Counted from the stretch's first letter, positions 38,666 to 48,798 are shown. The stretch: 54,179 nt of DNA from Bacteroidota bacterium (GCA_023387375.1 JAEWIE010000046.1:1-54179); one strand, 5' to 3'. Program-made: numbers and translations. Notes: generated by a model not told the origin, from the sequence alone.

Positions 38666-39067
38666 TTAGTTTCTTGTAAACTTCATAAGAAGCAAATTGT
38701 CTTTGTAGAGTTCGAGGGTATTTCCATTTACAACGTAATGGTTTACGCTTTGAAGAAGACCTAGGAAATTCGTTTCCGTCGTCATATCTTCACAAGCTTT
38801 TCGAGTCGAACCCAAACCTGAAGTCGAAAAGCCACCGACAGACGGATTTAGCACTACGGCTCCAAAATAAGAATTGCAACCGGCATTTCCCGCAATCTTT
38901 TGCTCCTCAATTAAAAGTGTTGGTTTTGGACCGGAAACAGATTCCGTGACCGTCCATTGAGTGTTTGTTATACTCGCTTGTTTGGAGCCTACTTTACCCA
39001 CAGATCCAATCGCCGTACAGGACGCGAGGGTGAAAAAAGCAAATAGAACTAACCAAATATTTTTCAT
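38666..39067 (-). CDS. META-domain lipoprotein (HslJ-like)
   Basis: A 133-residue predicted lipoprotein with lipobox LASC (lipidated C17) and one META domain. Domain features include ITNTQWTVTE, IAGNAGCNSYFG and GLGSTRKACEDM, with the two cysteines that often form a disulfide. The end is LELYKDNLLLMKF. In E. coli HslJ a similar domain is linked to heat and antibiotic tolerance at the outer membrane; here the role is unknown. A -7 box lies 20 nt upstream and a terminator follows. Confidence 0.9.
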   Translation of the reverse strand: MKNIWLVLFAFFTLASCTAIGSVGKVGSKQASITNTQWTVTESVSGPKPTLLIEEQKIAGNAGCNSYFGAVVLNPSVGGFSTSGLGSTRKACEDMTTETNFLGLLQSVNHYVVNGNTLELYKDNLLLMKFTRN

Positions 39068-39086
39068 AAAATGTAATTTTCTTTAT

Positions 39087-39094
39087 CAAATGTA
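39087..39094 (-). promoter_or_regulatory. Candidate -7 box for the META-domain gene
   Basis: TACATTTG on the minus strand, 20 nt from its G to the ATG at 39067. Confidence 0.5.
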
Positions 39095-39188
39095 TTAATA
39101 AAAATCGGACTGCGTCTCTGATTTCCGCTTTTTCTAATCAAAAAACAGACCTTGTAAAGCGCTGGGCGATATCAAATTTCTATAATCC

Positions 39189-41588
39189 TTAACGAAGCGT
39201 TGCCCCAAATTCAGTTTCAAACAAGGAAATCAATTGATTCATTACTTGAGAAATTTCTTTCTCTTCAAGCGTTTTTTCTTCGTTGAGCAGCTCAAAGCTA
39301 AGCGCATAGGACTTCTTGCCTTCTGGAAGGTTTTTGCCTTCATACACATCAAATAAGTTTACTTTGCGCAGAAAGCGCGAAGGCTTCTTCTCCACCGCCT
39401 TTTTAAGCTCACTATAGCGAACATTCTTATCAATTAGTAAAGCGAGATCACGACGAATCACATTAAATTTAGGAAGATCCTGGAATTTAAGGTTATTTGT
39501 TTCTCTCAAGCTTTGCGCATGTTGAAGTTCGATTTCTGCGTAGTAGCATTTCTGCTCAACATCTGCTGCTTTAAGTGCCTCCTTCGAAACAATCCCAAGT
39601 CTTGCCAAAATTTGATTTCCAACTTTGAAGGCAAGACCGTCACTAAATCTATCATCCTCAAGTTCCTCTTCTTCCCACGCAAGGCCTAAGCGTTGCAAGA
39701 GAAGCGATACATATCCTTTTAAGCGATAAAAATCACTTACTTCTCCTTGGGACTTCCAATTGTCTGCATGGTCCTTACCCGTGGTAAGAAGAGCAAGTTG
39801 CTTGCGCTCTGAGTAGGTTTTCGTTTTGTGGTAAATTTTTCCGAGTTCGAAAAACTTTAAATCTGCACTCTTGCGATTGATGTTAAAAGCTGCATTATGT
39901 AGTAGTCCCTCAAGCAAAGATGTACGAAGATACGCTAGTTCTCCACTTAAAGGATTTAAGAGTTTGACTGCATCTTTTGGATCCTTAATCGAGGTTAAGG
40001 AATTGTTCATTACTTCGTTAAACCCTACACTTTGAAGCGTACGAGCCCACGAATTTTCAAGTTCATCCTGATCGTTTGTACTTAATTTCACAGGGGAAAA
40101 GGTAAATTTCGCTGGCGATTCTACTTTGTTGTATCCATAGATACGAAGGATCTCTTCGATGACGTCAATTTCACGAGTCACGTCCGCTCTATAGGTAGGC
40201 ACGGAAAGTTCTAGGCCGTTTTGAATTTCATTTAAAAGAGTAATGTCTAAAGACCTTAATATTTCTTTTACTTTTTCACGGTGAATTTTAATGCCTAAAA
40301 TTTGATCAAGCATTGAGTAGCGCAAAACGACATACTGTCCCTCGATGGTACTTGGGTATAGATCCATTACTTCGCCAACAAGTGATCCTCCTGCAATTTC
40401 TTCCATTAGCTTCACAGCATACGAAAGCGCTATTTTCGTTTGTGCAGGATCTACTCCTCTTTCAAAACGAAAAGAAGCATCTGTACTTAACCCATGAAAC
40501 TTCGCTGCTTTTCTAACCGCGACAGGGTTAAAGTAAGCGCTCTCAAGAAAAACTCTTTGAGTCTCCTCACCTACACCAGAATTTATTCCCCCAAAGACTC
40601 CTGCGATACACAAAGGATTGTCGCTTCCGTCTTTAATCATAATTTCTTCTCCCGAAAGACTTCTCTCAACGCCGTCCAGTGTGGTGAATTTCGTTCCTTT
40701 TGGAAGCGTACCCACTTTTACTTTCTGAGATGCGATTTTGTCTGCATCAAATGCGTGCAAGGGCTGACCTAGCCCGTGCAGAATATAATTAGTAATGTCA
40801 ACTACGTTATTTATAGGCGCTAGTCCAATGGCCAATAGTCTATTTTGAAGCCATTCCGGAGAGGCCTCAATCGTTACGTTTTCGATCAAAGCTCCCACGT
40901 AGCGCGGAGTAAGAGTTGGATCTTCGACTTCAATCTCGAACTCAGATTCGCCCTGTCCTTCCAAAGCTTGAAGGGAGAGCTTCTCAAAATCGGACTTTTG
41001 AGAATTGCTAGTTAGGTAAGCATGCAAATCTCTTGCAACTCCGTAATGGGACATAGCATCGGTTCGATTGGGAGTAAGACCAATCTCATAAACGTGATCA
41101 CTTCCTACTTCGATATAATCGCTGAGGGGTTTTCCCACTTCATAACGATCCTCTTCTAAAACTAAGATTCCAGAATTGTCCTCACCAATACCTAGTTCTA
41201 CCTCAGAACACAGCATTCCTTCTGAAACTTCTCCTCTTAATTTTGCTTTTTTAATCTCAAAAAAACTTCCGTCTTTTGCATAAATCTTCGTACCCACCGT
41301 GGCCACTGCTACTTTCTGTCCTGCCTCTACGTTGGGTGCGCCGCATACAATAGAAAGCAGGTTGCCAGTACCCACATCAATGGTTGTTACTTTTAATTTA
41401 TCCGCATTGGGATGCTTCTCGCACGTCATTACCTTTCCCACAACGATTCCTTTCAAAGCCCCTTTAATGGTTTCAAAAGACTCAATGCCTTCTACTTCTA
41501 AACCTATATCGGTTAGGATTTCTCCAATGCGTTCTATTTTTAAATCGGTGCTAAGGTATTCACCTAACCAGTTGTTTGAGATTTTCAT
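39189..41588 (-). CDS. pheT: Phenylalanine--tRNA ligase beta subunit
   Basis: A 799-residue beta subunit of the (alpha-beta)2 phenylalanyl-tRNA synthetase. The N-terminal MKISNNWLGEYLS is typical. An EMAP/tRNA-binding domain (about residues 40-155, with VGKVMTCEKHPNADKLKV) is followed by the B3/B4 editing domain, the B5 domain and the anticodon-binding FDX-ACB domain at the C-terminus (DLPKFNVIRRDLALLIDKNVRYSEL...). pheS is not adjacent, as is usual in Bacteroidota. Monocistronic in appearance. Confidence 0.97.
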   Translation of the reverse strand: MKISNNWLGEYLSTDLKIERIGEILTDIGLEVEGIESFETIKGALKGIVVGKVMTCEKHPNADKLKVTTIDVGTGNLLSIVCGAPNVEAGQKVAVATVGTKIYAKDGSFFEIKKAKLRGEVSEGMLCSEVELGIGEDNSGILVLEEDRYEVGKPLSDYIEVGSDHVYEIGLTPNRTDAMSHYGVARDLHAYLTSNSQKSDFEKLSLQALEGQGESEFEIEVEDPTLTPRYVGALIENVTIEASPEWLQNRLLAIGLAPINNVVDITNYILHGLGQPLHAFDADKIASQKVKVGTLPKGTKFTTLDGVERSLSGEEIMIKDGSDNPLCIAGVFGGINSGVGEETQRVFLESAYFNPVAVRKAAKFHGLSTDASFRFERGVDPAQTKIALSYAVKLMEEIAGGSLVGEVMDLYPSTIEGQYVVLRYSMLDQILGIKIHREKVKEILRSLDITLLNEIQNGLELSVPTYRADVTREIDVIEEILRIYGYNKVESPAKFTFSPVKLSTNDQDELENSWARTLQSVGFNEVMNNSLTSIKDPKDAVKLLNPLSGELAYLRTSLLEGLLHNAAFNINRKSADLKFFELGKIYHKTKTYSERKQLALLTTGKDHADNWKSQGEVSDFYRLKGYVSLLLQRLGLAWEEEELEDDRFSDGLAFKVGNQILARLGIVSKEALKAADVEQKCYYAEIELQHAQSLRETNNLKFQDLPKFNVIRRDLALLIDKNVRYSELKKAVEKKPSRFLRKVNLFDVYEGKNLPEGKKSYALSFELLNEEKTLEEKEISQVMNQLISLFETEFGATLR

Positions 41589-41733
41589 TTACTCTAAAAT
41601 TTGTGTACAGATACGGGCGCAAATATCGGTATTTTTGAGCAGAGATTAAAATATAGCCAGGGAAAATTCAAAAGGATTCTCTTCCTACTAATGGATTCAT
41701 ACCGATTTGATCCAATTTACCCTTACGCCAAAA

Positions 41734-41765
41734 AAATAGGAGTTTGAAAGCTCAAACTCCTATTT
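41734..41765 (-). terminator. Rho-independent terminator after dnaN
   Basis: Perfect 14-bp stem (aaataggagtttga / tcaaactcctattt) with a 4-nt loop and a T-run on the minus strand, 24 nt beyond the dnaN stop codon. Confidence 0.9.
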
Positions 41766-41789
41766 CTATTTCCAACTAAGTACTTCTTC

Positions 41790-42917
41790 TTACATCCCAA
41801 TAACAGGCATGGAAAGCATTAGTAAGTTTTCATCGTCTTCTAACCCGTCGATCGGCTCAATAATTCCCGGTCTCGTTGGCATTGACATTTTAATGGTAAT
41901 ATCATCTGAAGCAAGTACAGAAAGCATTTCTGTAAGAAACTTGGAACTAAATCCGATATTAATATCTTCCCCGTTGTAATCACAAGGAATCTGCATATCT
42001 GCCTTGTTTGCATATTCAGGATCTTCTGCATGCAAATGAAGTATGTTGCCAGACAATTTGAAACGAACCTGATTCGTCGATTTATTCCCCATAATTGAGG
42101 CTCTTTTGATCGCCTGAAGAAGAAGAGCTCTATTGATGGTAAGGATATTTGGATTTTCTTTTGGAATTACAGCCGTATAATTCGGGTATTTTCCATCAAT
42201 TAATAAGCAAATCCATACGTTTTTCCCGAAGGTAAATTTCGCGACATTGTCTGCAAATTCAATTAAAACCTCTTCCGCTGAATTTGATAAAATAGATTTA
42301 AAAATAGCCAGTGGTTTTTTCGGCATGATGAACTCCATCGGTTCCGCAACAAGGTCTGCTCTATTGTAAACCACAAGGCGATGGGAATCTGTGGATACAA
42401 AGTTGGTCCCTTCTTCAGTAAATTGGAATAATACACCCGTCATCACCGGTCGAAGTGAATCATTTGACGTCGCAAACAAAGTATTGTTTAGCGCCTCTGA
42501 AAGTACACCTGCAGGAATAACAACTTTTTGAGTGGCATTAAATTCAGGAAGATCCGGATAGTCTTCCGCATTGTCTAGGGCCACAGCAAAATTGTCTTTC
42601 TCATCTAAAATTTCAAGTAGACTACCCGCGCCCTCTTCATTGTCTTTTACCGACAAGGTAAGAGGCTGTTCTCCATAGGTTTTCAAAAAATCTTGAAATA
42701 TCTTGGCAGGCACCGCAAATTTCCCTGACTCATCTGATTTTACATCAAGACTTGTAATAAGGGTAGTTTCCCCATCAGAGGCCGTAATTTGCAATTGATC
42801 TTGATCTAAAGCAAATAGATAGTTTTCTAAAATTGGTCTGGATTGAGAGCTCGAAATCACTCCACTTACGGTTTGCAATGCTTTTTGCAACTCTCCACTT
42901 GAAACAATAAATTTCAT
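41790..42917 (-). CDS. dnaN: DNA polymerase III beta subunit (sliding clamp)
   Basis: A 375-residue beta clamp made of three repeated domains that encircles DNA and tethers Pol III and other enzymes. Sequence at the start (MKFIVSSGELQKALQTVSGVISSSQSRPILENYLFALD) and the hydrophobic-cleft end (LLMLSMPVIGM) match the family. The gene is not in the classical dnaA-dnaN setting: neighbours are pheT and dgkA, and no oriC-like DnaA-box cluster was seen. It is flanked by a -7 box at 42936-42943 and a strong terminator, so it is monocistronic. Confidence 0.97.
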   Translation of the reverse strand: MKFIVSSGELQKALQTVSGVISSSQSRPILENYLFALDQDQLQITASDGETTLITSLDVKSDESGKFAVPAKIFQDFLKTYGEQPLTLSVKDNEEGAGSLLEILDEKDNFAVALDNAEDYPDLPEFNATQKVVIPAGVLSEALNNTLFATSNDSLRPVMTGVLFQFTEEGTNFVSTDSHRLVVYNRADLVAEPMEFIMPKKPLAIFKSILSNSAEEVLIEFADNVAKFTFGKNVWICLLIDGKYPNYTAVIPKENPNILTINRALLLQAIKRASIMGNKSTNQVRFKLSGNILHLHAEDPEYANKADMQIPCDYNGEDINIGFSSKFLTEMLSVLASDDITIKMSMPTRPGIIEPIDGLEDDENLLMLSMPVIGM

Positions 42918-42935
42918 AAATCAATTTAATTTCTA

Positions 42936-42943
42936 CAAATATA
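42936..42943 (-). promoter_or_regulatory. Candidate -7 box for dnaN
   Basis: TATATTTG on the minus strand, 19 nt from its G to the ATG at 42917. Confidence 0.5.
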
Positions 42944-43051
42944 ACAAATAAAGGGAAAATAGAGAAAACTTGTGGCTTTAGTTATTAACAATAAACGCTC
43001 TTTTTTTATAGCGGAAATTCTTTAAGATTTCCTATCTTTCCCTTACTCAAT

Positions 43052-43423
43052 ATGAAAAACAAAACGTTTCAATCCAGCCTTAGAAATGCCCTAAAGGGAC
43101 TAAAAAAAACCGCTTTCTCAGAGCGTAATTTGCAAATTGAAATTTTTGCCTTCGCTTTAAATTTAGTATTGATTGCTTTGTTCGATCTTACAAACATCGA
43201 AATCGCAATCGTGCTTTTCGCGTGCGCACTGGTCCTTTGCATGGAGCTTTTCAACACAGTCATTGAAAAAATAGCGGACTTCATCGAGCCCAATTGGAAT
43301 GCTAAAATTGGACACATAAAAGATATCGCTGCGGGCGCCGTTCTACTCGCATCACTCTTTGCACTGCTCATAGGACTTGTCATCTATTTGCCTTACTTAA
43401 GGGCTCTACTTTTCGAGGCGTAA
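43052..43423 (+). CDS. dgkA: Diacylglycerol/undecaprenol kinase family protein
   Basis: A 123-residue membrane protein with three transmembrane helices (about residues 28-47, 52-72 and 92-118). It carries the DgkA-family active-site segment ELFNTVIEKIADFIEPNWNAKIGHIKDIAAGAVLL (about 67-101), with the Glu and Asp residues needed for catalysis. E. coli DgkA recycles diacylglycerol, whereas Gram-positive members phosphorylate undecaprenol; which lipid is used here is not decided by sequence. A near-consensus -7 box (TATCTTTC, 43031-43038) lies about 14 nt upstream and a terminator follows. Divergent from dnaN. Confidence 0.93.
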   Translation: MKNKTFQSSLRNALKGLKKTAFSERNLQIEIFAFALNLVLIALFDLTNIEIAIVLFACALVLCMELFNTVIEKIADFIEPNWNAKIGHIKDIAAGAVLLASLFALLIGLVIYLPYLRALLFEA

Positions 43424-43445
43424 AGAGTGATCCGTAGGCCTAAAG

Positions 43446-43475
43446 AAGGCGGTAAACCTTATGGTTTCCCGCCTT
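43446..43475 (+). terminator. Rho-independent terminator after dgkA
   Basis: A 13-bp stem with one mismatch (aaggcggtaaacc / ggtttcccgcctt), 4-nt loop and TTT(TT)AA tail, about 22 nt past the stop codon. Also lies beyond the purL stop on the other strand. Confidence 0.8.
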
Positions 43476-43500
43476 TTTAATATCTTTCTCAAAGATTTTT

Positions 43501-46500
43501 TTATTTAAAATAATCCACTCCGTTTTTAAAGACATTGTGGTAACTCGCATCCGGAATATTTTTCATTAGTCCTTCGCTAAATCGCTCGGTATGTCCCATC
43601 CGACCAAATATTCTACCGTCTTTAGAGGTTACACCTTCAATTCCAAAAAACGAATTGTTCGGGTTAAACGGCATTCCATGAGCAATATTTCCTTCTAAAT
43701 CGACATATTGAGTTGCAATTTGTCCCTCTTGGTAAAGCTCTTCGATCATTTCCTTAGACGCCACAAATCGTCCCTCACCATGCGAAATTGGGATTGTGTA
43801 TTCGTCTCCTAGTGTTCCGGCTAGCCAAGGTGAATGTTCACTTACTACTTTTATGCGTACCATTTGAGAAATGTGTCTTCCAATCGCATTGTGTGCTAAT
43901 GTTGGAGAACTAGCATCCAAATCTCGAATTTCTCCGTAAGGAAGTAGTCCTGACTTCACAAGGGCTTGGAAACCGTTACAGATACCTAAAATCAGTCCGT
44001 CTTTTTCTAGGTGTTTTGTCACAGCTTCATTCATCCTTTCATTTTTAAGCACATTCACAATGAATTTTGCAGATCCATCAGGCTCATCCCCCGCAGAGAA
44101 CCCACCAGAAAAAACGATTATCTGAGAATTTTCAATCTCTTTCACCCAATTCTCAATGCTTTGCTCTAGCAAATCGGTACTTAAATTCACAAGCGTTGAG
44201 CTGCTCACGATAGCTCCCTCTTTTGCAAATGCATTAATGGTCTCGTATTCACAGTTCGTCCCCGGAAAAACAGGAGCAAATACTCTAGGCTTTGCAATTC
44301 CATGGCTAGCTTTTACAAGTGAGGAAGCCTTCTTAGAGTTTAAACTCTCATCAAGACTAACCACTATAGCTTCTTTTTCTTTCGTAGGGAAAAGAGACTC
44401 AAAGGTTCCTTTGTAGGCACCTAAAAGCTCGTCGATGGAGAATCTTTCTTCAGTGAATTGTAAAATAGGCTCACTTGATACTTTTCCAATTTCTATTAAG
44501 TGCGCACTTTCTAGAGGCTCGGTAGATTCAAGTACTAAACTTCCGATGGAATTCGTTAACAGGCTCTCACTTGAAACCGAAACGATAGCGCCTAATTTAT
44601 TTCCAAAAGCCATTTTGGCTAGTGCCACAGCAAGACCTCCTTTCTTGATTGTTTTCACCGACACCACTTGCTTGGCTTGAATAGCCGCATGAATTTCGTC
44701 ATAGACCGCTTTTAGCGATTCATAATCTGGCATTCCGTCCTTATCAAGCGTATGACTAAAATGGTAAATATAATTCCCCGCTTTTTTAAATTCCGGTGAA
44801 ATGACATTTTTCTTCTCTCCGTGTGCGCACGCAAAAGAGATAAGCGTCGGCGGTACATTTAAATTCTCAAAAGATCCACTCATACTGTCTTTTCCACCAA
44901 TGGCGGCTAGCTCAAAATTCATTTGGGCATCGTAAGCTCCAAGTAGTGAAGAGAGCGGTTTTCCCCATTTTTCAGGCGCTTGACCTAGTTTTTCAAAATA
45001 CTCTTGAAAACTTAAGCGAATCGTGCGGTAATCCCCACCCATAGCCACAATTTTGGAAACGCTTTCCACGACGGCAAGTGCTGATCCACTAAGCGAGTTT
45101 TCACTAGAGTGGCTTGCATCAAATCCCCAAGAGGCAAAAGATACAGTTTCCACCTCCTTTGCTCCCATCACAGGAAGTGTTTGCACACTGCCTTCCATGA
45201 GGGTTTCTTGGTAGATTCCGCCGTAAGGCATCGCCACTGTGGTTCCTCCTACAGAGGCGTCAAACATTTCTTGAAGTCCTTTTTGTGAGGCTACATTTTT
45301 ATCTTTTAGAAGGGTAAGGAAATTTTCTTTTGAAAATTCAACCGATTCTTCTTCGTAAGGCTTTAAATGCGATATTTTGGCAGCTTGTACTTTTCGACAG
45401 CCGTTGGTGTCCAAAAATTCACGGCTCAAATCCACAATTTTCTCTCCTTTCCAGAACATTTGCATTCGACCTGAATCTTTGACCTCAGCAATGGAAAAGG
45501 CATGAATATTCTCTTTTTCACAAAGGGAAATAAACTTCTCTTTATCGCCCGCTTCAATGACCACTGCCATTCTCTCTTGGGATTCTGAAATGGCAAGCTC
45601 GGTTCCACTTAGTCCTTCATATTTCAAAGGCATTTCGTCCAAATGGATCGATAGACTTGAAGCAATTTCTCCAATAGCAACAGAGACACCCCCCGCACCA
45701 AAATCATTTGATTTTTTAATCAGTCTAGTGACTTCTGGATTTCTGAAAAGTCTTTGAATTTTTCTCTCCTCGACGGCGTTTCCTTTTTGAACTTCGGTCG
45801 AAAGTGTATGGATCGAATCTTGGTCTTGTTCTTTTGAACTTCCCGTCGCACCACCTACTCCATCACGACCCGTGGCACCACCAAGGACAATCACAAGATC
45901 TCCAGGACAAGGTTCTTCTCGCTTCACCCAATCTTTAGGTACAGCGCCCACTACAAAACCTACTTCCATTCGTTTCGCTTTGTATCCTGGATGGTAGATT
46001 TCATCCACCAAAGTCGTGGCAAGACCAATTTGGTTTCCATAGGAAGAGTATCCGTTGGCTGCTTTTTTCGAGATCGTACGCTGAGGAAGTTTCCCTGGCA
46101 GCGTTTGAGAAATAGGCTCTAGTGCATTCCCAGAACCTGATAATCTCATAGCCTGGTACACATAGGCACGACCCGACAAAGGATCTCGAATCGCTCCTCC
46201 TAAACAGGTGGAAGCGCCCCCAAAAGGTTCAATTTCCGTCGGGTGGTTGTGCGTTTCATTTTTGAACAGCAAATACCAAGGCTCTTTCTTGCCATCGTAG
46301 TTGGCTTCAATTTCAATTGTGCACGCATTAATTTCATCCGAAACCACTAGGTCTTCTAATTTCCCAGTTTTGTATAAATACTTGGCGGCAATCGTTCCAA
46401 TGTCCATAAGAGACATGGCCTTATGCTCTCGCTTTAAAAAGGCTCTTTTGGATTGATAATCCTTATAAATGCGCTTTAGTACTTCTTTTTGATATCCTTC

Positions 46501-47190
46501 AAACTCCACGGAGGTAAGTTCGGTTTCAAAGGTAGTATGGCGACAGTGATCACTCCAGTACGTATCTAGTACTTTTAGTTCTGTTTCCGAAGGATCTCTT
46601 TTTTCCTTTTGAAAATAGGACTGAATGAAACTAAGATCTTCCATATCGAATGAAAAATCATGTTCTTTGTGAAACTTCTCTAATTGTTCTAAACTGAAAG
46701 AGATAAAGCCCGTATGAATCGGCACAGGTTGAGGCTCTTGCTGTTTTGGGATTTCCAAAATTTCGAGATTCTTCTCCTGACTTTCCACTTTATTAATTAA
46801 GTGATCCTTAATGAGCTCGATTTCGCTTGGGCTGACGCCCTGAAGCTCGATTAAAGATCCACTTCGAACTTCTGCCTCGTCGTTTCCCGTAAGCAGCGTT
46901 ATACACTGCTCTGCAGAGTCCGCTCTTTGGTCAAATTGACCGGGAAGATATTCTGTGGCAAAGTAAAGGCCTTTAGCTGGATTCTCTTCGTGGAGCACGT
47001 CGGTCACGGGGTCGACAAAAGTGGTATGAACTACTTTAGAAAACTCTTCATGGCTTAGACCAAAAAGATCGTATACATTGTAAACTTTTACGGACTGAAT
47101 GGTAGGTACGACTGCTTTAATCTCTTCCAAAATTTTTGGACTCTCCACATCAAACAGACCTCTTTTTTCAACAAATATTCTTTTTTTCAT
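43501..47190 (-). CDS. purL: Phosphoribosylformylglycinamidine synthase, single-chain
   Basis: A 1229-residue one-chain FGAM synthase, which converts FGAR, glutamine and ATP to FGAM in purine synthesis. It contains an N-terminal PurS-like part, the FGAM synthase core with DTYWSDHCRHTTFETEL (about 208-224) and KNETHNHPTEIEPFGGASTCLGGAIRDP (around 310-337), and a C-terminal class I glutaminase. The glutaminase nucleophile Cys lies in ILGICNGFQAL (about 1070) and the catalytic His/Glu in ISHGEGRF and later residues. This long form occurs in Gammaproteobacteria, Bacteroidota and eukaryotes, unlike the three-gene PurS/Q/L system. purB lies 105 nt upstream. Confidence 0.97.
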   Translation of the reverse strand: MKKRIFVEKRGLFDVESPKILEEIKAVVPTIQSVKVYNVYDLFGLSHEEFSKVVHTTFVDPVTDVLHEENPAKGLYFATEYLPGQFDQRADSAEQCITLLTGNDEAEVRSGSLIELQGVSPSEIELIKDHLINKVESQEKNLEILEIPKQQEPQPVPIHTGFISFSLEQLEKFHKEHDFSFDMEDLSFIQSYFQKEKRDPSETELKVLDTYWSDHCRHTTFETELTSVEFEGYQKEVLKRIYKDYQSKRAFLKREHKAMSLMDIGTIAAKYLYKTGKLEDLVVSDEINACTIEIEANYDGKKEPWYLLFKNETHNHPTEIEPFGGASTCLGGAIRDPLSGRAYVYQAMRLSGSGNALEPISQTLPGKLPQRTISKKAANGYSSYGNQIGLATTLVDEIYHPGYKAKRMEVGFVVGAVPKDWVKREEPCPGDLVIVLGGATGRDGVGGATGSSKEQDQDSIHTLSTEVQKGNAVEERKIQRLFRNPEVTRLIKKSNDFGAGGVSVAIGEIASSLSIHLDEMPLKYEGLSGTELAISESQERMAVVIEAGDKEKFISLCEKENIHAFSIAEVKDSGRMQMFWKGEKIVDLSREFLDTNGCRKVQAAKISHLKPYEEESVEFSKENFLTLLKDKNVASQKGLQEMFDASVGGTTVAMPYGGIYQETLMEGSVQTLPVMGAKEVETVSFASWGFDASHSSENSLSGSALAVVESVSKIVAMGGDYRTIRLSFQEYFEKLGQAPEKWGKPLSSLLGAYDAQMNFELAAIGGKDSMSGSFENLNVPPTLISFACAHGEKKNVISPEFKKAGNYIYHFSHTLDKDGMPDYESLKAVYDEIHAAIQAKQVVSVKTIKKGGLAVALAKMAFGNKLGAIVSVSSESLLTNSIGSLVLESTEPLESAHLIEIGKVSSEPILQFTEERFSIDELLGAYKGTFESLFPTKEKEAIVVSLDESLNSKKASSLVKASHGIAKPRVFAPVFPGTNCEYETINAFAKEGAIVSSSTLVNLSTDLLEQSIENWVKEIENSQIIVFSGGFSAGDEPDGSAKFIVNVLKNERMNEAVTKHLEKDGLILGICNGFQALVKSGLLPYGEIRDLDASSPTLAHNAIGRHISQMVRIKVVSEHSPWLAGTLGDEYTIPISHGEGRFVASKEMIEELYQEGQIATQYVDLEGNIAHGMPFNPNNSFFGIEGVTSKDGRIFGRMGHTERFSEGLMKNIPDASYHNVFKNGVDYFK

Positions 47191-47269
47191 TTCAACTCTC
47201 CAGCGGCTTTCACGCGGGATGCTTAATTACTAGATTGTACTCTTTTTCTAACTTGAATTAAAAAAATAG

Positions 47270-47288
47270 GCAGCCCCCATGGGGCTGC
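47270..47288 (-). terminator. Rho-independent terminator after purB
   Basis: Perfect 8-bp GC-rich stem (gcagcccc / ggggctgc) with a 3-nt loop, followed on the minus strand by TATTTTTTTAATTC. It lies 6 nt past the purB stop codon and separates purB from purL, so purL needs its own promoter or read-through. Confidence 0.9.
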
Positions 47289-47294
47289 GCTACC

Positions 47295-48722
47295 TTATAC
47301 TTTTAAATCAAAGCTGCCGCCCATTTCGTGAGCGTACTTCTTTAAAATAGGTTGAACTTCATTTTCGATGAACTCCTGGGTTTGGATAGGCGAAAAACCA
47401 ATGAAATTTTTCGGATCTAAAACCTCTCGAAGTTTACTCTTATCAAGTCTAAGACTTTCGTCATTTAAGATGCGTTCTAGAAGGTCATTCTCCTTTCCTT
47501 CCATTTTTACTTTTTTACTCGCCTCCATCGAATGCTGACGAATTACTTCGTGAATCTCCTGCCTGTCGCCTCCTGCTTTCACTTCTTCCATAATTATGTA
47601 TTCAGTGGCCATAAACGGAAGCTCCTCTTCAATATGTTTTTTAATTCTGTTCTCATAGACCACGATCCCATCGAGAATGTTATTCCAAATGAGCAGTATG
47701 GCATCCACCGCTAAAAAGGCCTGTGGAATGGTAAGTCTTTTGTTTGCGCTGTCATCAAGCGTTCTTTCAAACCATTGAGTGGAAGCCACCATGGCAGAGC
47801 TACTTGCAAGAGACATGACAAACTTCGCTAAAGCGCCAATTCTCTCTGAGCGCATTGGATTTCTTTTGTAGGCCATCGCAGAAGACCCAATTTGATTTTT
47901 CTCAAAAGGCTCCTCGAGTTCTTTTAAATTTTGAAGCAGTCTTAAATCATTGCTAAATTTATGAGCGGACTGCGCGATATTGGAAAGTAGAGCTACTACT
48001 TTCGCATCGACCTTGCGGTCGTAGGTTTGTCCTGAAACACCAAATACTTTCTCAAAACCAAAGCGTCTCGAAAGTTCTTTGTCAAGATGCTTTACTTTGG
48101 TATAATCTCCTTCAAAAAGCTCGAGGAATGAGGCCGCTGTACCTGTAGTCCCTTTGACACCTCGAAAACGAAGGGTGTCAAGAAAGAATTCTAATTCTTC
48201 GAAATCGAGCACTAAAGATTGAAGCCATAAGGTGGCTCTTTTCCCCACAGTGGTTAACTGCGCAGGCTGATAGTGCGTAAATCCAAGGGTAGGCAAATCC
48301 TTATATTCTATAGCAAAATCGGAAAGTCGTTTAATGACGCCTACGAGTTGCTTACGTATAAGTTTTAACCCGTCACGGATCTGTATTAAATCTGTATTAT
48401 CTCCTACAAAAGCGGAGGTAGCCCCTAGGTGGATTATTCCTTTGGCTAAAGGGGCGGCATCGCCATAGGTATGGACGTGAGCCATGACATCATGCCTAAA
48501 TTTTTTCTCATACTCGGCCGCTTTACCAAAATCAATATCGTCCTTATTTGCTTTGAGTTGGTCGATCTGTTCTTGTGAAATTTCTAATCCAAGTTCTTTT
48601 TCAATCTCAGCCAAATGGATCCAGAGTTGTCGCCATGTGCGAAATTTGTTGTTCGGAGAAAAATTAAAAAGCATTTCCTCACTGGAATAACGCTCTTCCA
48701 ATGGATTTTTGTAGGAATTCAT
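47295..48722 (-). CDS. purB: Adenylosuccinate lyase, eukaryote-like type
   Basis: A 475-residue lyase that removes fumarate from SAICAR and adenylosuccinate in purine synthesis. The superfamily signature appears as GSSAMAYKRNPMRSER (about residues 278-293). The catalytic histidines lie in RHDVMAHVHTYG (about 76-87) and in LGFTHYQPAQLTT (about 149-161). Sequence and length resemble the eukaryotic ADSL clade more than the roughly 430- or 456-residue forms of Bacillus and E. coli. A -7 box lies 29 nt upstream and a terminator follows. Confidence 0.96.
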   Translation of the reverse strand: MNSYKNPLEERYSSEEMLFNFSPNNKFRTWRQLWIHLAEIEKELGLEISQEQIDQLKANKDDIDFGKAAEYEKKFRHDVMAHVHTYGDAAPLAKGIIHLGATSAFVGDNTDLIQIRDGLKLIRKQLVGVIKRLSDFAIEYKDLPTLGFTHYQPAQLTTVGKRATLWLQSLVLDFEELEFFLDTLRFRGVKGTTGTAASFLELFEGDYTKVKHLDKELSRRFGFEKVFGVSGQTYDRKVDAKVVALLSNIAQSAHKFSNDLRLLQNLKELEEPFEKNQIGSSAMAYKRNPMRSERIGALAKFVMSLASSSAMVASTQWFERTLDDSANKRLTIPQAFLAVDAILLIWNNILDGIVVYENRIKKHIEEELPFMATEYIIMEEVKAGGDRQEIHEVIRQHSMEASKKVKMEGKENDLLERILNDESLRLDKSKLREVLDPKNFIGFSPIQTQEFIENEVQPILKKYAHEMGGSFDLKV

Positions 48723-48750
48723 TCAATTGGTTTAAGGTTTAGACTTTAGG

Positions 48751-48758
48751 CAAAATTA
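48751..48758 (-). promoter_or_regulatory. Candidate -7 box for purB
   Basis: TAATTTTG on the minus strand, 29 nt from its G to the ATG at 48722. Confidence 0.45.
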
Positions 48759-48798
48759 TGCATTTTAATTGAGAGATGAAAGTCAGTTTTTACGAAAA

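Noticed and set aside
41790..43423. Replication origin near dnaN
   Set aside because: dnaA is absent, there is no visible cluster of DnaA boxes (TTATCCACA-like), and dnaN is flanked by unrelated genes.
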